A stretch of 64,000 bases of DNA from Pseudomonadota bacterium (GTDB lineage Bacteria > Pseudomonadota > Gammaproteobacteria > Burkholderiales > Gallionellaceae), in assembly GCA_026399735.1 (NCBI GenBank), contig JAPLQK010000069.1:1-64000 (forward strand), given 5' to 3'. Made by a program: the position numbers and the translations under genes. This document shows, in pieces, positions 39,508 through 49,838 of this stretch. How positions within the stretch are numbered: position 1 is the stretch's first letter; each line of letters opens with the position of its first letter. Under the pieces are notes generated by a model that was given only the letters and a program-made list of their open reading frames with translations, was not told the DNA's origin and ran no database searches.

Positions 39508-41731
39508 GTTTTTTCTTCCCTTTTGCTTTCTTTGGCTTAGCAGCGCCTGCTGACTCACCCACAGCCACTTCCGAGTGCAGCACGAAGTCGATCTTGGTGC
39601 TCTCCATGTCCACCTTGACCACACGCACTTCTACCCGGTCGCCCAGACGATAGCTCTGCCCGGTACGCTCACCCAGCAAATGATGTTTGGCCGCATCGAA
39701 ATGGAAGTAATCCTTGCCCAGTTCGGAGATATGCACCAGTCCTTCGACATACAGATCATCAAGCGAAACAAACATACCAAAACTCGTGACAGAAGACACC
39801 GTACCGGTAAACACGCTGCCCAGATGATCGCGCATATAGAAACACTTCAGCCAGGCTTCCACGTCGCGCGTCGCATCGTCGGCACGGCGCTCAGTCATAG
39901 AGCAGTGGATACCCAGTTCAGCCCATTTCTGCGCAGGCTTGTACTGTTTTCCCTGCAACACAGCCTTGATGGCGCGATGTACCAGCAGATCAGGATAGCG
40001 TCTGATAGGGGAGGTGAAATGCGTATAAGCTTCATAGCCCAGACCGAAGTGGCCGATATTTTCCGGTTCGTACTTGGCCTGACGCAAGGAGCGCAGCATC
40101 ACGGTTTGCAGCAAGGCGGCATCAGGACGCCCCTTGATACGTTTGAGCAACTTGGAATAATCCGCCGCCTGCGGCTCGTCATCTCCCGTTAAACCCAAAC
40201 CAAACTCTTTCATGAATTCGCGCAAGGCTTCCAGTTTCTCCGGTGTCGGCCCCTGATGGATACGATACAACACAGGATGCTGATGCTCGTGCAGGAATCC
40301 TGCCGCACACACGTTCGCTGCCAGCATACATTCTTCAATCAGTTTATGTGCGTCGTTGCGCACTACCGGCACGATGCGATCGATCTTGCCCTGTTCGGTA
40401 AAAATCATCTGCGTCTCGACCGTTTCAAAGTCGATTGCACCGCGCTTTTCGCGCGCTTTTAACAACTTCTGGAACAATTCATGCAGATGTTGCAGATGCG
40501 GCACAATCGACACATTTTGTCTGGCCAACTCGCCATCCGGCTGCGCCAGCATTTCGGCAACCTGGTTATAAGTCAGGCGCGCGTTGGAATACATCACCGA
40601 CGGATAAAAACGGTATTCACCGATCTCACCCTTGCCACTGATATGCATGTCGCACACCATACACAAGCGATCTACCTGCGGGTTCAAGGAACACAAGCCG
40701 TTGGACAACTCTTCGGGCAACATCGGAATCACGCGACGCGGGAAATACACCGAATTGCCGCGCAGAATGGCCTCGCGATCTAACGCATCGTTGGTCTGCA
40801 CATAATGACTGACGTCAGCAATCGCGACCACCAGACGGTAACCGCCTTTTTCAGGTACGCAATACACGGCATCATCAAAATCCCGTGCGGTTTCGCCATC
40901 AATGGTCACCAGCGGCAGATTGCGAATATCTTCACGCCCGGCCCAGTCTTCAGGGGATACCACAGGTGAGATCGCTTTAGCCTGTTTTTCCGCATCCTTG
41001 GGAAAATCATGCGGCAAATCATGCTTACGCAACGCGATCTCAATTTCCATACCCGGATCGGCATAGTTACCCAACACCTGCACGATGCGACCGATCGGTT
41101 GCGCATGCTTGTCCGGATGTTTGATAATTTCAAGGATAACCACCTGACCTGCTTTAGCGCCACCCGACCCGCCTGCTGCGACCAGAATATCCTGAGTGAT
41201 GCGGCGATTCTCGGCGACTACGAACTGAATGCCGTGTTCCTCGTACAGACGACCGACCACTTTATTGTTGGCCCGCTCCAGCACTTCGACAATTTTAGCC
41301 TCAGGACGACCGCGACGGTCGGTACCTGCCTGCCTCACCATCACCACGTCGCCGTTCAATACCTGATGCATTTCCTTCTCGGAGAGAAACATGTCGGCGC
41401 TGCCGTCTTCAGGTATCAGGAAACCGAAACCATCCGGATGGCCTTGCACCTTACCCTTCACCAGATCGAGTTTATCCATCACGCAGATCGCACGTTTGCG
41501 GTTACGCATGATCTGACCGTCGCGTTCCATTGCACGCAGTCGGCGCGAAAACAGATCCTCCTCATCGCGCTCGATGAGCAGCATATCCAGCAGATCGTCA
41601 TCCGCCATGGGTGCACCATGTTCGGTCAAAATCTGCAGAATAAATTCGCGGCTTGGCAACGGATGTTCGTATTGTTCGCGCTCTCTTTCCAGAAACGGAT
41701 CCTGCAAACGTAAATTATTTTTCTTTTTCAT
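39500..41731 (-). CDS. rnr: Ribonuclease R
   Basis: 3'-5' hydrolytic exoribonuclease active on structured RNA. N-terminal helix-turn-helix and cold-shock domains, RNB catalytic domain with the metal-binding Asp cluster in DGETARDFDDAVYC near 280, S1 domain, and a Lys-rich tail (KPKKAKGKKKHG). ATG at 41731 is likelier than the TTG two codons upstream. The divergent tRNA-Leu promoter overlaps this start codon. Confidence 0.96.
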   Translation of the reverse strand: MKKKNNLRLQDPFLEREREQYEHPLPSREFILQILTEHGAPMADDDLLDMLLIERDEEDLFSRRLRAMERDGQIMRNRKRAICVMDKLDLVKGKVQGHPDGFGFLIPEDGSADMFLSEKEMHQVLNGDVVMVRQAGTDRRGRPEAKIVEVLERANNKVVGRLYEEHGIQFVVAENRRITQDILVAAGGSGGAKAGQVVILEIIKHPDKHAQPIGRIVQVLGNYADPGMEIEIALRKHDLPHDFPKDAEKQAKAISPVVSPEDWAGREDIRNLPLVTIDGETARDFDDAVYCVPEKGGYRLVVAIADVSHYVQTNDALDREAILRGNSVYFPRRVIPMLPEELSNGLCSLNPQVDRLCMVCDMHISGKGEIGEYRFYPSVMYSNARLTYNQVAEMLAQPDGELARQNVSIVPHLQHLHELFQKLLKAREKRGAIDFETVETQMIFTEQGKIDRIVPVVRNDAHKLIEECMLAANVCAAGFLHEHQHPVLYRIHQGPTPEKLEALREFMKEFGLGLTGDDEPQAADYSKLLKRIKGRPDAALLQTVMLRSLRQAKYEPENIGHFGLGYEAYTHFTSPIRRYPDLLVHRAIKAVLQGKQYKPAQKWAELGIHCSMTERRADDATRDVEAWLKCFYMRDHLGSVFTGTVSSVTSFGMFVSLDDLYVEGLVHISELGKDYFHFDAAKHHLLGERTGQSYRLGDRVEVRVVKVDMESTKIDFVLHSEVAVGESAGAAKPKKAKGKKKHG

Positions 41732-41758
41732 TGACAAATTTTCCTTTAACTATAAAAT
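41731..41758 (+). promoter_or_regulatory. Predicted sigma-70 promoter of tRNA-Leu
   Basis: Perfect -35 TTGACA (41731-41736), 16-base spacer, -10 TAAAAT (41753-41758), with a GC-rich GCGCGCC discriminator, as expected for a stringently controlled stable-RNA promoter. Transcription would start about 20 bases before the mature tRNA. The -35 touches the rnr start codon on the other strand. Confidence 0.7.
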
Positions 41759-41785
41759 GCGCGCCTTCAGCAAGAAACATTGCTT

Positions 41786-41870
41786 GCCCAGATGGCGGAA
41801 TTGGTAGACGCGCACGGTTCAGGTCCGTGTGCCGTAAGGTGTGGAGGTTCGAGTCCTCTTCTGGGCACCA
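41786..41870 (+). tRNA. tRNA-Leu (anticodon CAG)
   Basis: 85 bases including encoded CCA. Acceptor stem GCCCAGA / TCTGGGC, D arm with GGTAGAC, anticodon stem CACGG/CCGTG around loop TTCAGGT (anticodon CAG), a long class II variable arm, and T loop TTCGAGT. Followed directly by a GCAA-loop terminator and two tandem units that reuse its acceptor stem. Confidence 0.97.
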
Positions 41871-41880
41871 GAAACAAGTT

Positions 41881-41909
41881 AAAGCCAGCGCAAGCTGGCT
41901 TTTTCTTTT
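41881..41909 (+). terminator. Terminator of tRNA-Leu
   Basis: Stem AGCCAGC / GCTGGCT with GCAA loop followed by TTTTTCTTTT, 12 bases after the CCA end. Confidence 0.85.
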
Positions 41910-41911
41910 GA

Positions 41912-42017
41912 GCCCAGAAAGTAAAGCACCTGCGTGCTTTACGACAGGACTCGAAGGGCATCCGGTACTACGGATGCCGGGGTCGCGCCTGCGTGACCGA
42001 GACTCTTCTGGGCACCA
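41912..42017 (+). ncRNA. tRNA-like unit A
   Basis: 106 bases that begin GCCCAGAA and end TTCTGGGCACCA, that is, the acceptor stem and CCA end of the upstream tRNA-Leu. Inside are three hairpins: GTAAAGCAC/GTGCTTTAC (loop CTGC), GGCATCCG/CGGATGCC and GGTCGCG/CGTGACC, but no tRNA anticodon arm. An own terminator follows. Expression would need terminator read-through or an unseen promoter. Classing it as RNA is inference from structure. Confidence 0.5.
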
Positions 42018-42026
42018 GAAACAACT

Positions 42027-42055
42027 AAATAGCTCACGCAAGTGAGCTATTTTTT
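42027..42055 (+). terminator. Terminator after unit A
   Basis: Stem AAATAGCTCAC / GTGAGCTATTT with GCAA loop and a T run. The stem sequence differs from the terminator after the tRNA but keeps pairing and the loop. Confidence 0.8.
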
Positions 42056-42058
42056 CGT

Positions 42059-42158
42059 GCCCAGAAAGCGAAACAACTGCTTGTTTCGCGACAGGACTCG
42101 AAGGGCATCTGGCACCGCCGGCGTCGCAGTAGCGCAAGCTACTCGCTTCTGGGCACCA
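42059..42158 (+). ncRNA. tRNA-like unit B
   Basis: 100 bases, again GCCCAGAA...TTCTGGGCACCA. Hairpin 1 is GCGAAACAA/TTGTTTCGC with the same CTGC loop as unit A but different paired bases, a set of compensatory changes; the last hairpin is AGTAGC/GCTACT with GCAA loop. The shared block CGACAGGACTCGAAGGGCAT lies between. Function unknown; tRNA mimicry is the idea to test. Confidence 0.5.
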
Positions 42159-42167
42159 GAAACTAGA

Positions 42168-42198
42168 AATAGTCAGCGCAAGCTGGCTATTTTTTTTC
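42168..42198 (+). terminator. Terminator after unit B
   Basis: Stem AATAGTCAGC / GCTGGCTATT (one G-T pair), GCAA loop, then a run of eight T. Confidence 0.8.
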
Positions 42199-42251
42199 GT
42201 GCAGAATAAACGAAACAACGACACAATACGCACAACGGTTACCGATAAAAC

Positions 42252-42283
42252 AAAAACGTGGCGCACTGGCGCCACGTTTTTTT
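42252..42283. terminator. Bidirectional terminator downstream of purA
   Basis: Perfect stem AAAACGTGGCGC / GCGCCACGTTTT with loop ACTG, A and T runs on either side. It closes purA (stop 130 bases away) and any transcript from the tRNA side. The bases between it and purA hold nothing I recognise. Confidence 0.9.
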
Positions 42284-42411
42284 CATTGCCAGCTTGACGC
42301 TGCCGAATACCGGCAAGCATCAAGCCAGGCGTTTGTCCGCGTAGCATACAAACCAGACTACTGGCCGGGCCGTACGCTAGCGGGAAAGCAGGCTTCACCA
42401 TTAAAGCAGCT

Positions 42412-43758
<1,347 letters not shown>

Positions 43759-43770
<12 letters not shown>

Positions 43771-44937
43771 CGTTGTTAACTGTATACCGACAACTTGCCA
43801 GACGCCGTCCTGCAAAACCAGATCACGATTGCATTGCAACTCGCCGGGGCAATCTATACAACCTGGCAAGCTCACCACCACCATTTCACCCGCTACGCGC
43901 AATCCTGCAATCACAGCATTCAAGGCAACATCATCCAGACAGGGCGCGCGTATACCAAGGGGTTCAGCATTTGCCGGCAACAGGCGATACAACTGGCGCA
44001 AATCCATACTGAATCCGGTTGCAGGACGCGCACGACCAAAGCTCTTACCCAGATCATCATAACGACCGCCCAGCGCAATCGCATCGTGACTACCCGCATG
44101 ATAAGCCGCGAACACCATACCGCTGTGATAGTGATAACCACGCAAATCGGCAAGATCGATTCCAATGCCGGAAACGGATGCCTGCAATTTGCCCGACACC
44201 GCCTGCAAGTCAGCCAAAGCCGCTGAAATTTCAGGGTAAGCAGGTAACAGGATACGCGCACGCAACAGCACATCATCGCAACGGCCATACAGCGTGGGCA
44301 ATACCAGCAGCGCACTGCGCAGTGCATCATCCAGACCGGCCGTCAGCCCTTGCAAGGTTGTACTGTCCTTGTTTTGCATCGCTGCAAACAGTTCATTTTC
44401 AAGGGATTTATCGAATTGCGCATGGCGAACCAATGCGCGAAACACACCCACATGACCGAGATCAAGATGCACATCTTGCACGCCGATCAATACCAGCGCC
44501 TGCAGCATCAGCTGCTGAATTTCCAGATCACTCTCGATACCCGCGTGACCATACAGCTCGGCACCGATCTGCAGCAACTCGCGGGTGCGGTTCAAACCGG
44601 CAGGTATCGTATGCAGCACGCTGCCGGCATAGCACAGACGAGCCACACCCTGACGGTTGAGCAGATGCGCATCGATGCGCGCCACTTGTGGCGTGATGTC
44701 GGCACGCAGTGCCAGTGTGCGTCCGCTCAACTGATCAACCAGTTTGAAAGTGCGCAGATCCATGCCGGCACTATCGGCAATCAACAAGGATTCCGCATAT
44801 TCCAGCAACGGCGGCGCGACCAGCTGATAGCCAGATTTACGCAATAAATCAAGCACTTGCGTGCGCATCATCTCAACACGCCACGCCTCTTCGGGCAGCA
44901 TGTCCTGTATATATTCAGGGAGTAACCAGTTTTGCAT
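43759..44937 (-). CDS. hisZ: ATP phosphoribosyltransferase regulatory subunit HisZ
   Basis: HisRS-like protein lacking aminoacylation, needed with short HisG for the first step of histidine synthesis. 392 residues; begins with WLLPEYIQDMLPEEAW, has ALRADITPQVAR and the weakened HisRS motif 2/3 regions (GGRYDDLGKSFGRARPATGFSMD). Located between hflC and purA, a standard betaproteobacterial order. Its presence predicts a short-form HisG elsewhere in the genome. Confidence 0.95.
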
Positions 44938-44967
44938 TAAGAAACCTTTAAAAATCTATTTCCAGAC

Positions 44968-45846
44968 CTACTTGCCCGCCTTACCCGAACTTTTCAGGTA
45001 CTTGAAGAACGCGGAACTCGGGTCCAGCACCATCACATCGCTCTTGTTCTTGAAACTTTGTTTGTACGCTTCAAGACTGCGGTAGAAGGAATAAAACTCG
45101 GCATTTCGGCCAAAAGCAGCAGCATAAATTGAAGATGCCTTCGCATCGCCTTCACCCTTGGTTTTCTGCGCATCACGATACGCCTCGGCCAGAATCACTT
45201 CACGCTGCTTGTCGGCATCGGCCTTGATCTTTTCACCATCGGCCGCCCCCGAAGCGCGTAATTCATTCGCAACGCGCTTACGCTCAGCATCCATACGGCG
45301 ATAGACCGAATCGCTGATCTCGGAAGGGAAATCAACACGCTTTAAGCGTACATCCAACACCTGCACACCGATCTTGCGCGCATCCGCATCGGCCTTTTCG
45401 CGCAACACCGTCATGATCTCCTCGCGTTCACCCGACACCACCTCGTGTATCGTGCGTTTGCCGAACTCTTCGCGCATGCTCGAATTGACCGTCTGCTTTA
45501 AACGCGTGTTGGCACGCACTTCATCCCCGCCGACGCTGATGTAGTACTGCTTGACATCGACGATGCGCCATTTAACGAAGGAGTCCACCATCACGTTTTT
45601 CTTTTCCGCCGTGATGAAACGCTCGGGCTCACCGGTGTCCAGCGTCAAAATACGCGAATCGAAATAGCGCACGTTCTGCACCAGCGGGATCTTGAAATAC
45701 AAACCCGGCGCCGTCTTGACGCTGACCATTTCACCCAACTGGAACACGATCACCGTCTGGCGCTGATCCACAATAAACAGACTCAGACTCAATACAATCA
45801 GCGCGAGTACCGCACCGATCAGGCTATTAGCTACATTGGTTTTCAT
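44968..45846 (-). CDS. hflC: HflC, FtsH modulator (SPFH protein)
   Basis: Inner-membrane protein with one N-terminal helix (about 9-26) and a large periplasmic SPFH/band 7 domain; forms the cage around FtsH with HflK. 292 residues; VDQRQTVIVFQLGE and the C-terminal VLDPSSAFFKYLK match the family. Start overlaps the hflK stop by 4 bases. Confidence 0.96.
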   Translation of the reverse strand: MKTNVANSLIGAVLALIVLSLSLFIVDQRQTVIVFQLGEMVSVKTAPGLYFKIPLVQNVRYFDSRILTLDTGEPERFITAEKKNVMVDSFVKWRIVDVKQYYISVGGDEVRANTRLKQTVNSSMREEFGKRTIHEVVSGEREEIMTVLREKADADARKIGVQVLDVRLKRVDFPSEISDSVYRRMDAERKRVANELRASGAADGEKIKADADKQREVILAEAYRDAQKTKGEGDAKASSIYAAAFGRNAEFYSFYRSLEAYKQSFKNKSDVMVLDPSSAFFKYLKSSGKAGK

Positions 45847-47048
45847 GGACGAGCCTCCCGGTCGCGACTCAACAGAGAATCGCGTGCGCGCTGCGCGGCA
45901 TTGTTGTCATTTCCCTGAGAAGTCACAGGCGCTGCATCAGCCTTGGGCGCTGTCGGTGCATCCACTGCGGCACCCGAAGTCCGGCTGGATTCAATCAGCT
46001 TATCCAGTGGCAAGTACAACAGACTGTTGCCGTTTTTCTGATCGACCATCACCTTGCTGATATTGCCCATCACTTGCGACATCATATCCAGATACATCCG
46101 GTCGCGGGTCACAGCCGGCGCCTTTTCGTATTCGACCAGAATTTGCTTAAAGCGACTCGCATCTCCCTCGGCATTGGCAATCACGCTTTGCTTGTAGCCT
46201 TCCGACTCTTGAATCAGGCGGGCTGCCGTACCTTTTGCGCGCGGCACCACGTCGTTGGCATAAGCCTGGCCTTCATTCTTTTGCCGCTCCCGATCCTGCC
46301 CCGCTTTCACCGCATCATCAAAGGCAGCCTGAACCTGTTCGGGCGGCTGGGCATTTTGCATGGTCAGCTTACTGATCACGATACCCGATTTATAGCGATC
46401 CAGAATATCCTGAATCAGACGGGTCGCGGAAGCTGCAACCGCCTCACGCCCTTCATACAACACGAAATCCATCTTGTTTTTGCCAACCACTTCGCGAATC
46501 GCAGTTTCCGCCGCCTGACGCACGTTTTCGTCGGGATTGCGGTTATTGAACAAATATTCGCCCGGATCGCGCAGGAAATATTGCACCGCAAACTGAATAT
46601 CGATGATATTTTCATCGTCCGTCAGCATCAATGATTCTTTTGCAATTTTGTTCTTGACGTTATCGCGATAGCCGACTTCGACCGTACGAACCTGACTCAA
46701 GTTGACCAGTTCCACCGTTTCAACCGGGTACGGCAGATGCCAACGCGGCCCTGCCAGCGTGACATCCACTTGTTTGCCAAAGCGCAACACCACACCGCGC
46801 TGACTTGCATCAACAATGTAAAAGCCGCTCCCGACCCAGATCAGCACCGCGATTACGACGAGCAGACCTAATCCGCCGCTGCTGAGCTTCGGCATACCCC
46901 CGTTGCCCGGGCTGTTTTTGCCGGAGCCACCTTTATTGCCCAGCAAAATCGCCAGTTGCATCTTCAGCTTGCGCAACAATTCTTCCAGATCAGGCGGGCC
47001 GCCATTATTATTGTTTTTATTACCCCATTGCGGGTCATTCATTCCCAT
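45843..47048 (-). CDS. hflK: HflK, FtsH modulator (SPFH protein)
   Basis: Partner of HflC. 401 residues: Gly/Asn-rich cytosolic N-terminus (GNKNNNNGGPPDLEE), one membrane helix near 55-75, SPFH domain with YIVDASQRGVVLRFGK and a Pro/Ala-rich tail. Two Met codons at the start (47048, 47042) cannot be separated; both overlap or abut the hflX stop. Confidence 0.96.
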   Translation of the reverse strand: MGMNDPQWGNKNNNNGGPPDLEELLRKLKMQLAILLGNKGGSGKNSPGNGGMPKLSSGGLGLLVVIAVLIWVGSGFYIVDASQRGVVLRFGKQVDVTLAGPRWHLPYPVETVELVNLSQVRTVEVGYRDNVKNKIAKESLMLTDDENIIDIQFAVQYFLRDPGEYLFNNRNPDENVRQAAETAIREVVGKNKMDFVLYEGREAVAASATRLIQDILDRYKSGIVISKLTMQNAQPPEQVQAAFDDAVKAGQDRERQKNEGQAYANDVVPRAKGTAARLIQESEGYKQSVIANAEGDASRFKQILVEYEKAPAVTRDRMYLDMMSQVMGNISKVMVDQKNGNSLLYLPLDKLIESSRTSGAAVDAPTAPKADAAPVTSQGNDNNAAQRARDSLLSRDREARP

Positions 47049-48187
47049 GGCAAATTTCTCGCTTGTTTAATTTGATTTTCACTCTGTTCCAAAACCAGCT
47101 TTGCATCCTTCGCTTCACACAACGCCGCACGCAACTCATCCAATCCTGCACCGGAGACAGCGCTCAGAAAAATGCGGCTGATTCTATCACAGTCGTCTCG
47201 CTCTACACCGGCAGGCATCTCTGTCAGATCGACTTTGTTATAGATCATCAGCTGGGGAATATCCCCCGCATCGATTTCCTTCAACACCTTGTTCACTTCG
47301 TTGATCTGGTCGTCGCGATTGGGGTTGCTGGCATCCACCACATGCAGTAGCAAATCAGCCTGTATCGTCTCTTCCAGCGTGCTGCGGAAGGCGGCAACCA
47401 GACCGTGCGGCAAATGCCGGATAAAACCTACCGTGTCCGACACCACAATCTCGCCGGCGCCTTCGGAATACATGCGACGTGAAGTGGTATCAAGGGTTGC
47501 AAACAACTGATTCGCCACATACACGTTAGCCTTGGTCAGTCGATTGAACAGCGTGGATTTCCCGGCATTGGTGTAGCCTACAATCGACACCGAAAAAACG
47601 CCGGAACGATTGCGCGAGCGTCGCATCACATCCCGCTGCGCTTTCAACTTCTCCAGACGCTCTTTGAGCAGATGCACGCGTTTATCCAGCTTGCGCCTGT
47701 CCAGTTCCAGCTGGGTTTCACCGGGACCGCGCGCGCCCACCGCAAATTTCTGCTGCCCCATGTCGGTATTGAGCCCTACCAGACGGGTCGCCATATACTT
47801 GAGCTGCGCCAGTTCGACCTGCACTTTGCCTTCATGGCTTTGCGCACGCTGGGCAAAAATATCCAGAATCAGCATGGTACGATCGATGACGCGGGTATTC
47901 AGTCTGGCAGTCAGATTACGCATTTGCGCAGGCGACAGATCGTGATTGAAAATCACCAGCGGGACTTCTTTTAACTCAACCATCTCGGCGATTTCGGCAA
48001 CCTTTCCGCTACCGGCAAAAAGAGCTGCATCGGGACGTATGCGTTTCGCCTCGAAAGTCGCCAGCGTACGTACACCCGCCGTTTCAGCCAGCAGGCGCAA
48101 TTCCTCCAGACTCTCGCGATAATCGGCGCCGCCCAAGTCTATGCTGACCAGAATAGCCGCCTGAGTACCTTCAGATGTTTGCTGCAT
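47039..48187 (-). CDS. hflX: Ribosome-associated GTPase HflX
   Basis: Splits stalled or heat-damaged ribosomes. 382 residues: N-terminal HflX domain ending in GPGETQLELDRR, coiled coil, then the GTPase with GYTNAGKSTLFN near 204, DTVGFIRHLPH and NKVD. Lies 2 bases after hfq, overlapping hflK at its end. Confidence 0.97.
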   Translation of the reverse strand: MQQTSEGTQAAILVSIDLGGADYRESLEELRLLAETAGVRTLATFEAKRIRPDAALFAGSGKVAEIAEMVELKEVPLVIFNHDLSPAQMRNLTARLNTRVIDRTMLILDIFAQRAQSHEGKVQVELAQLKYMATRLVGLNTDMGQQKFAVGARGPGETQLELDRRKLDKRVHLLKERLEKLKAQRDVMRRSRNRSGVFSVSIVGYTNAGKSTLFNRLTKANVYVANQLFATLDTTSRRMYSEGAGEIVVSDTVGFIRHLPHGLVAAFRSTLEETIQADLLLHVVDASNPNRDDQINEVNKVLKEIDAGDIPQLMIYNKVDLTEMPAGVERDDCDRISRIFLSAVSGAGLDELRAALCEAKDAKLVLEQSENQIKQARNLPWE

Positions 48188-48189
48188 AC

Positions 48190-48429
48190 TTACGCGTCAG
48201 TATCGTCATAAACGATATTCACGGCGCGTGCCGGAACGATCGTGGAAATTGCGTGTTTATAGACCATCTGGATAACTGAATTATTTTTCAGCAATACCAC
48301 GTACTGATCAAATGACTCGACCTGACCTTGCAGCTTGATGCCATTGACCAGATAAATGGCGACCTGGACATGTTCTTTACGCAGGGTATTGAGGAAGGGA
48401 TCTTGCAACTGCTGGCCTTTTGCACTCAT
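48190..48429 (-). CDS. hfq: RNA chaperone Hfq
   Basis: Sm-like hexameric chaperone for small RNA-mRNA pairing. 79 residues: [20 protein letters not shown] and the Sm2 motif [10 protein letters not shown] are intact; the C-terminal tail is short and ends acidic (YDDTDA). First gene of the hfq-hflX-hflK-hflC-hisZ-purA run. Confidence 0.98.
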   Translation of the reverse strand: MSAKGQQLQDPFLNTLRKEHVQVAIYLVNGIKLQGQVESFDQYVVLLKNNSVIQMVYKHAISTIVPARAVNIVYDDTDA

Positions 48430-48527
48430 GTTATTGCTCTTTTTTTAAGGTTAGGAGTTACACTTTACTGGATTCAGGCACGAATGACCAGACGCCAGCA
48501 CCAATTCAAATCCAAAAACACGTTTCT

Positions 48528-49346
48528 TCAGCGGCCTGGCAGCGCCCGAATCAACTTGTTGCATTTCGCCTGAAAATTCAGCGTATGCGTCAAACCAAGC
48601 AGATTGGCATGTTGCCGTATTTCCGAAACCGACGGCGGAAACGCACTGTTTTTCACGGCAATGACCACTTTATTGACACTCTTTTCAGAGTCGACAACGA
48701 TCACCGCACCTGCAAAACTGTTGTGGATGCGCTCCAGATACTCTTCATAATGCGGGTACCCGCCCCACAAATTGGCCACCAGAATCCCCTGATCAGCCAA
48801 TGATACGAAGCAATCATCGTAAAAGCGCTGGCTGGCCAGTTGTTCAGGCAGCCCGCCTGTATCGAAACCATCCAGTATCAGTACATCCGGCTGCCATCGG
48901 GTATCGGCAACCCACAAAATGCCATCGCCTGATACAACCTGAAAGCGCGCATCATCGGCAGGGATGGCAAATTCATTGCGCAGTGCGATCACGTCAGGAC
49001 TGATTTCGATCACTTTGATTTCTGACGACGGCAAATACCGGTAACAGTACTTCGCCAGCGAGCCACCGCCCAGTCCGATCATCGCGATACGTTTTGGCAC
49101 AGGTTGCAGCAACAGAAAGCTCATCATGGCCCGGGTATACGAGATGACCAGTTCATCCGGCCGGTCGATGTACATTTCGCTTTGCACTGACATCACGTCA
49201 AAATTCAACGCAAGAATCCCGTCGCGCTCGGTCAGATAAGGCTTGCCCGCTTCCGGTTTGGCCTCTCGCTCAGCCGTCCAGGCCAGCATCTGATCAATCT
49301 GCCGGTGCATTGCTCTGCTGAAGTTTTTGACATGGTTAAAGGACAT
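48528..49346 (-). CDS. Spermidine-synthase-like class I methyltransferase-fold protein
   Basis: 272 residues with the polyamine-synthase Rossmann core: MIGLGGGSLAKYCYRYLP (SAM/dcSAM loop near 92), IEISPDVIALRN, VSGDGILWV and DVLILDGFDTGG. The true spermidine synthase signature (GGGDGG) is degraded to GLGGGS and the N-terminal putrescine-site domain is reduced, so the substrate is unknown. 12 bases after the hypothetical gene upstream, so they are likely co-transcribed. Confidence 0.75.
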   Translation of the reverse strand: MSFNHVKNFSRAMHRQIDQMLAWTAEREAKPEAGKPYLTERDGILALNFDVMSVQSEMYIDRPDELVISYTRAMMSFLLLQPVPKRIAMIGLGGGSLAKYCYRYLPSSEIKVIEISPDVIALRNEFAIPADDARFQVVSGDGILWVADTRWQPDVLILDGFDTGGLPEQLASQRFYDDCFVSLADQGILVANLWGGYPHYEEYLERIHNSFAGAVIVVDSEKSVNKVVIAVKNSAFPPSVSEIRQHANLLGLTHTLNFQAKCNKLIRALPGR

Positions 49347-49358
49347 GTATCTGAATGG

Positions 49359-49838
49359 TTAAAACTTGCGGCGCGCAGGCAGCGGCTTGCGGCGCAGCGG
49401 ACGCTTGGGATCGACGACCGGCTTGATTTTTGGCACCAACAGGTTTTTGCCTGCATGTTCCTTTGATGCCTGATGCTCATGAACGGCCGCACTCAGCTGC
49501 GCTTCCGTGACCAGAATGGCCGGATGATCGCCCTTCAGGTTATATGCGGACAGTGCAGCCTTGAGGCCGTGCATGCGCTCCTCATTATCGGCCTTTTTGC
49601 GGCCTGCGCTCATGATGGTCAGCGCCACCGGTGTCAGCGCGTAGCCGTCACCCGCTTGCACGATCAGACCATACTGTGATAAGCGATGAAATGCTTCGGT
49701 CAGCTCTGCTTTTAAAGGAACAGAACCATGAATCAGATCGTTTGCAGCGATGATCTCGACCAGCTCAGCCGAACGCCGCTTGGAGGAAATCGCTATAGAA
49801 AGTAAAAGAAGTGCATCAACATCGCGAACTGGGTGCAT
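49359..49838 (-). CDS. Hypothetical protein with basic C-terminus
   Basis: 159 residues I do not recognise. The first 75 residues resemble a winged-helix-type fold in outline (helices, then YGLIVQAGDGYALTPVA), the middle is helical, and the tail is strongly basic and proline-rich (PKRPLRRKPLPARRKF). No membrane segment or signal peptide. Upstream partner of the spermidine-synthase-like gene. Nucleic-acid binding is a guess from charge only. Confidence 0.7.
   Translation of the reverse strand: MHPVRDVDALLLLSIAISSKRRSAELVEIIAANDLIHGSVPLKAELTEAFHRLSQYGLIVQAGDGYALTPVALTIMSAGRKKADNEERMHGLKAALSAYNLKGDHPAILVTEAQLSAAVHEHQASKEHAGKNLLVPKIKPVVDPKRPLRRKPLPARRKF

Larger units (their letters stand above)
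41858..42221 (+). repeat. Tandem repeat derived from the tRNA-Leu 3' end
   Basis: The tRNA 3' end CTTCTGGGCACCAGAAAC occurs at 41858, 42005 and 42146 (periods 147 and 141), each time followed by a terminator-type hairpin with GCAA loop and T run. CGACAGGACTCGAAGGGCAT occurs twice (41942 and 42089, period 147). A third unit is only begun (about 42199-42221, degenerate). The arrangement resembles the tRNA-end repeats of the E. coli tyrT (rtT) locus. Not CRISPR: the periods are long and units are internally structured. Confidence 0.9.

Noticed and set aside
41858-42221. Possible CRISPR array
   Set aside because: Units are about 147 bases, include tRNA acceptor sequence and terminators, and there are no cas genes; repeat/spacer sizes do not fit.
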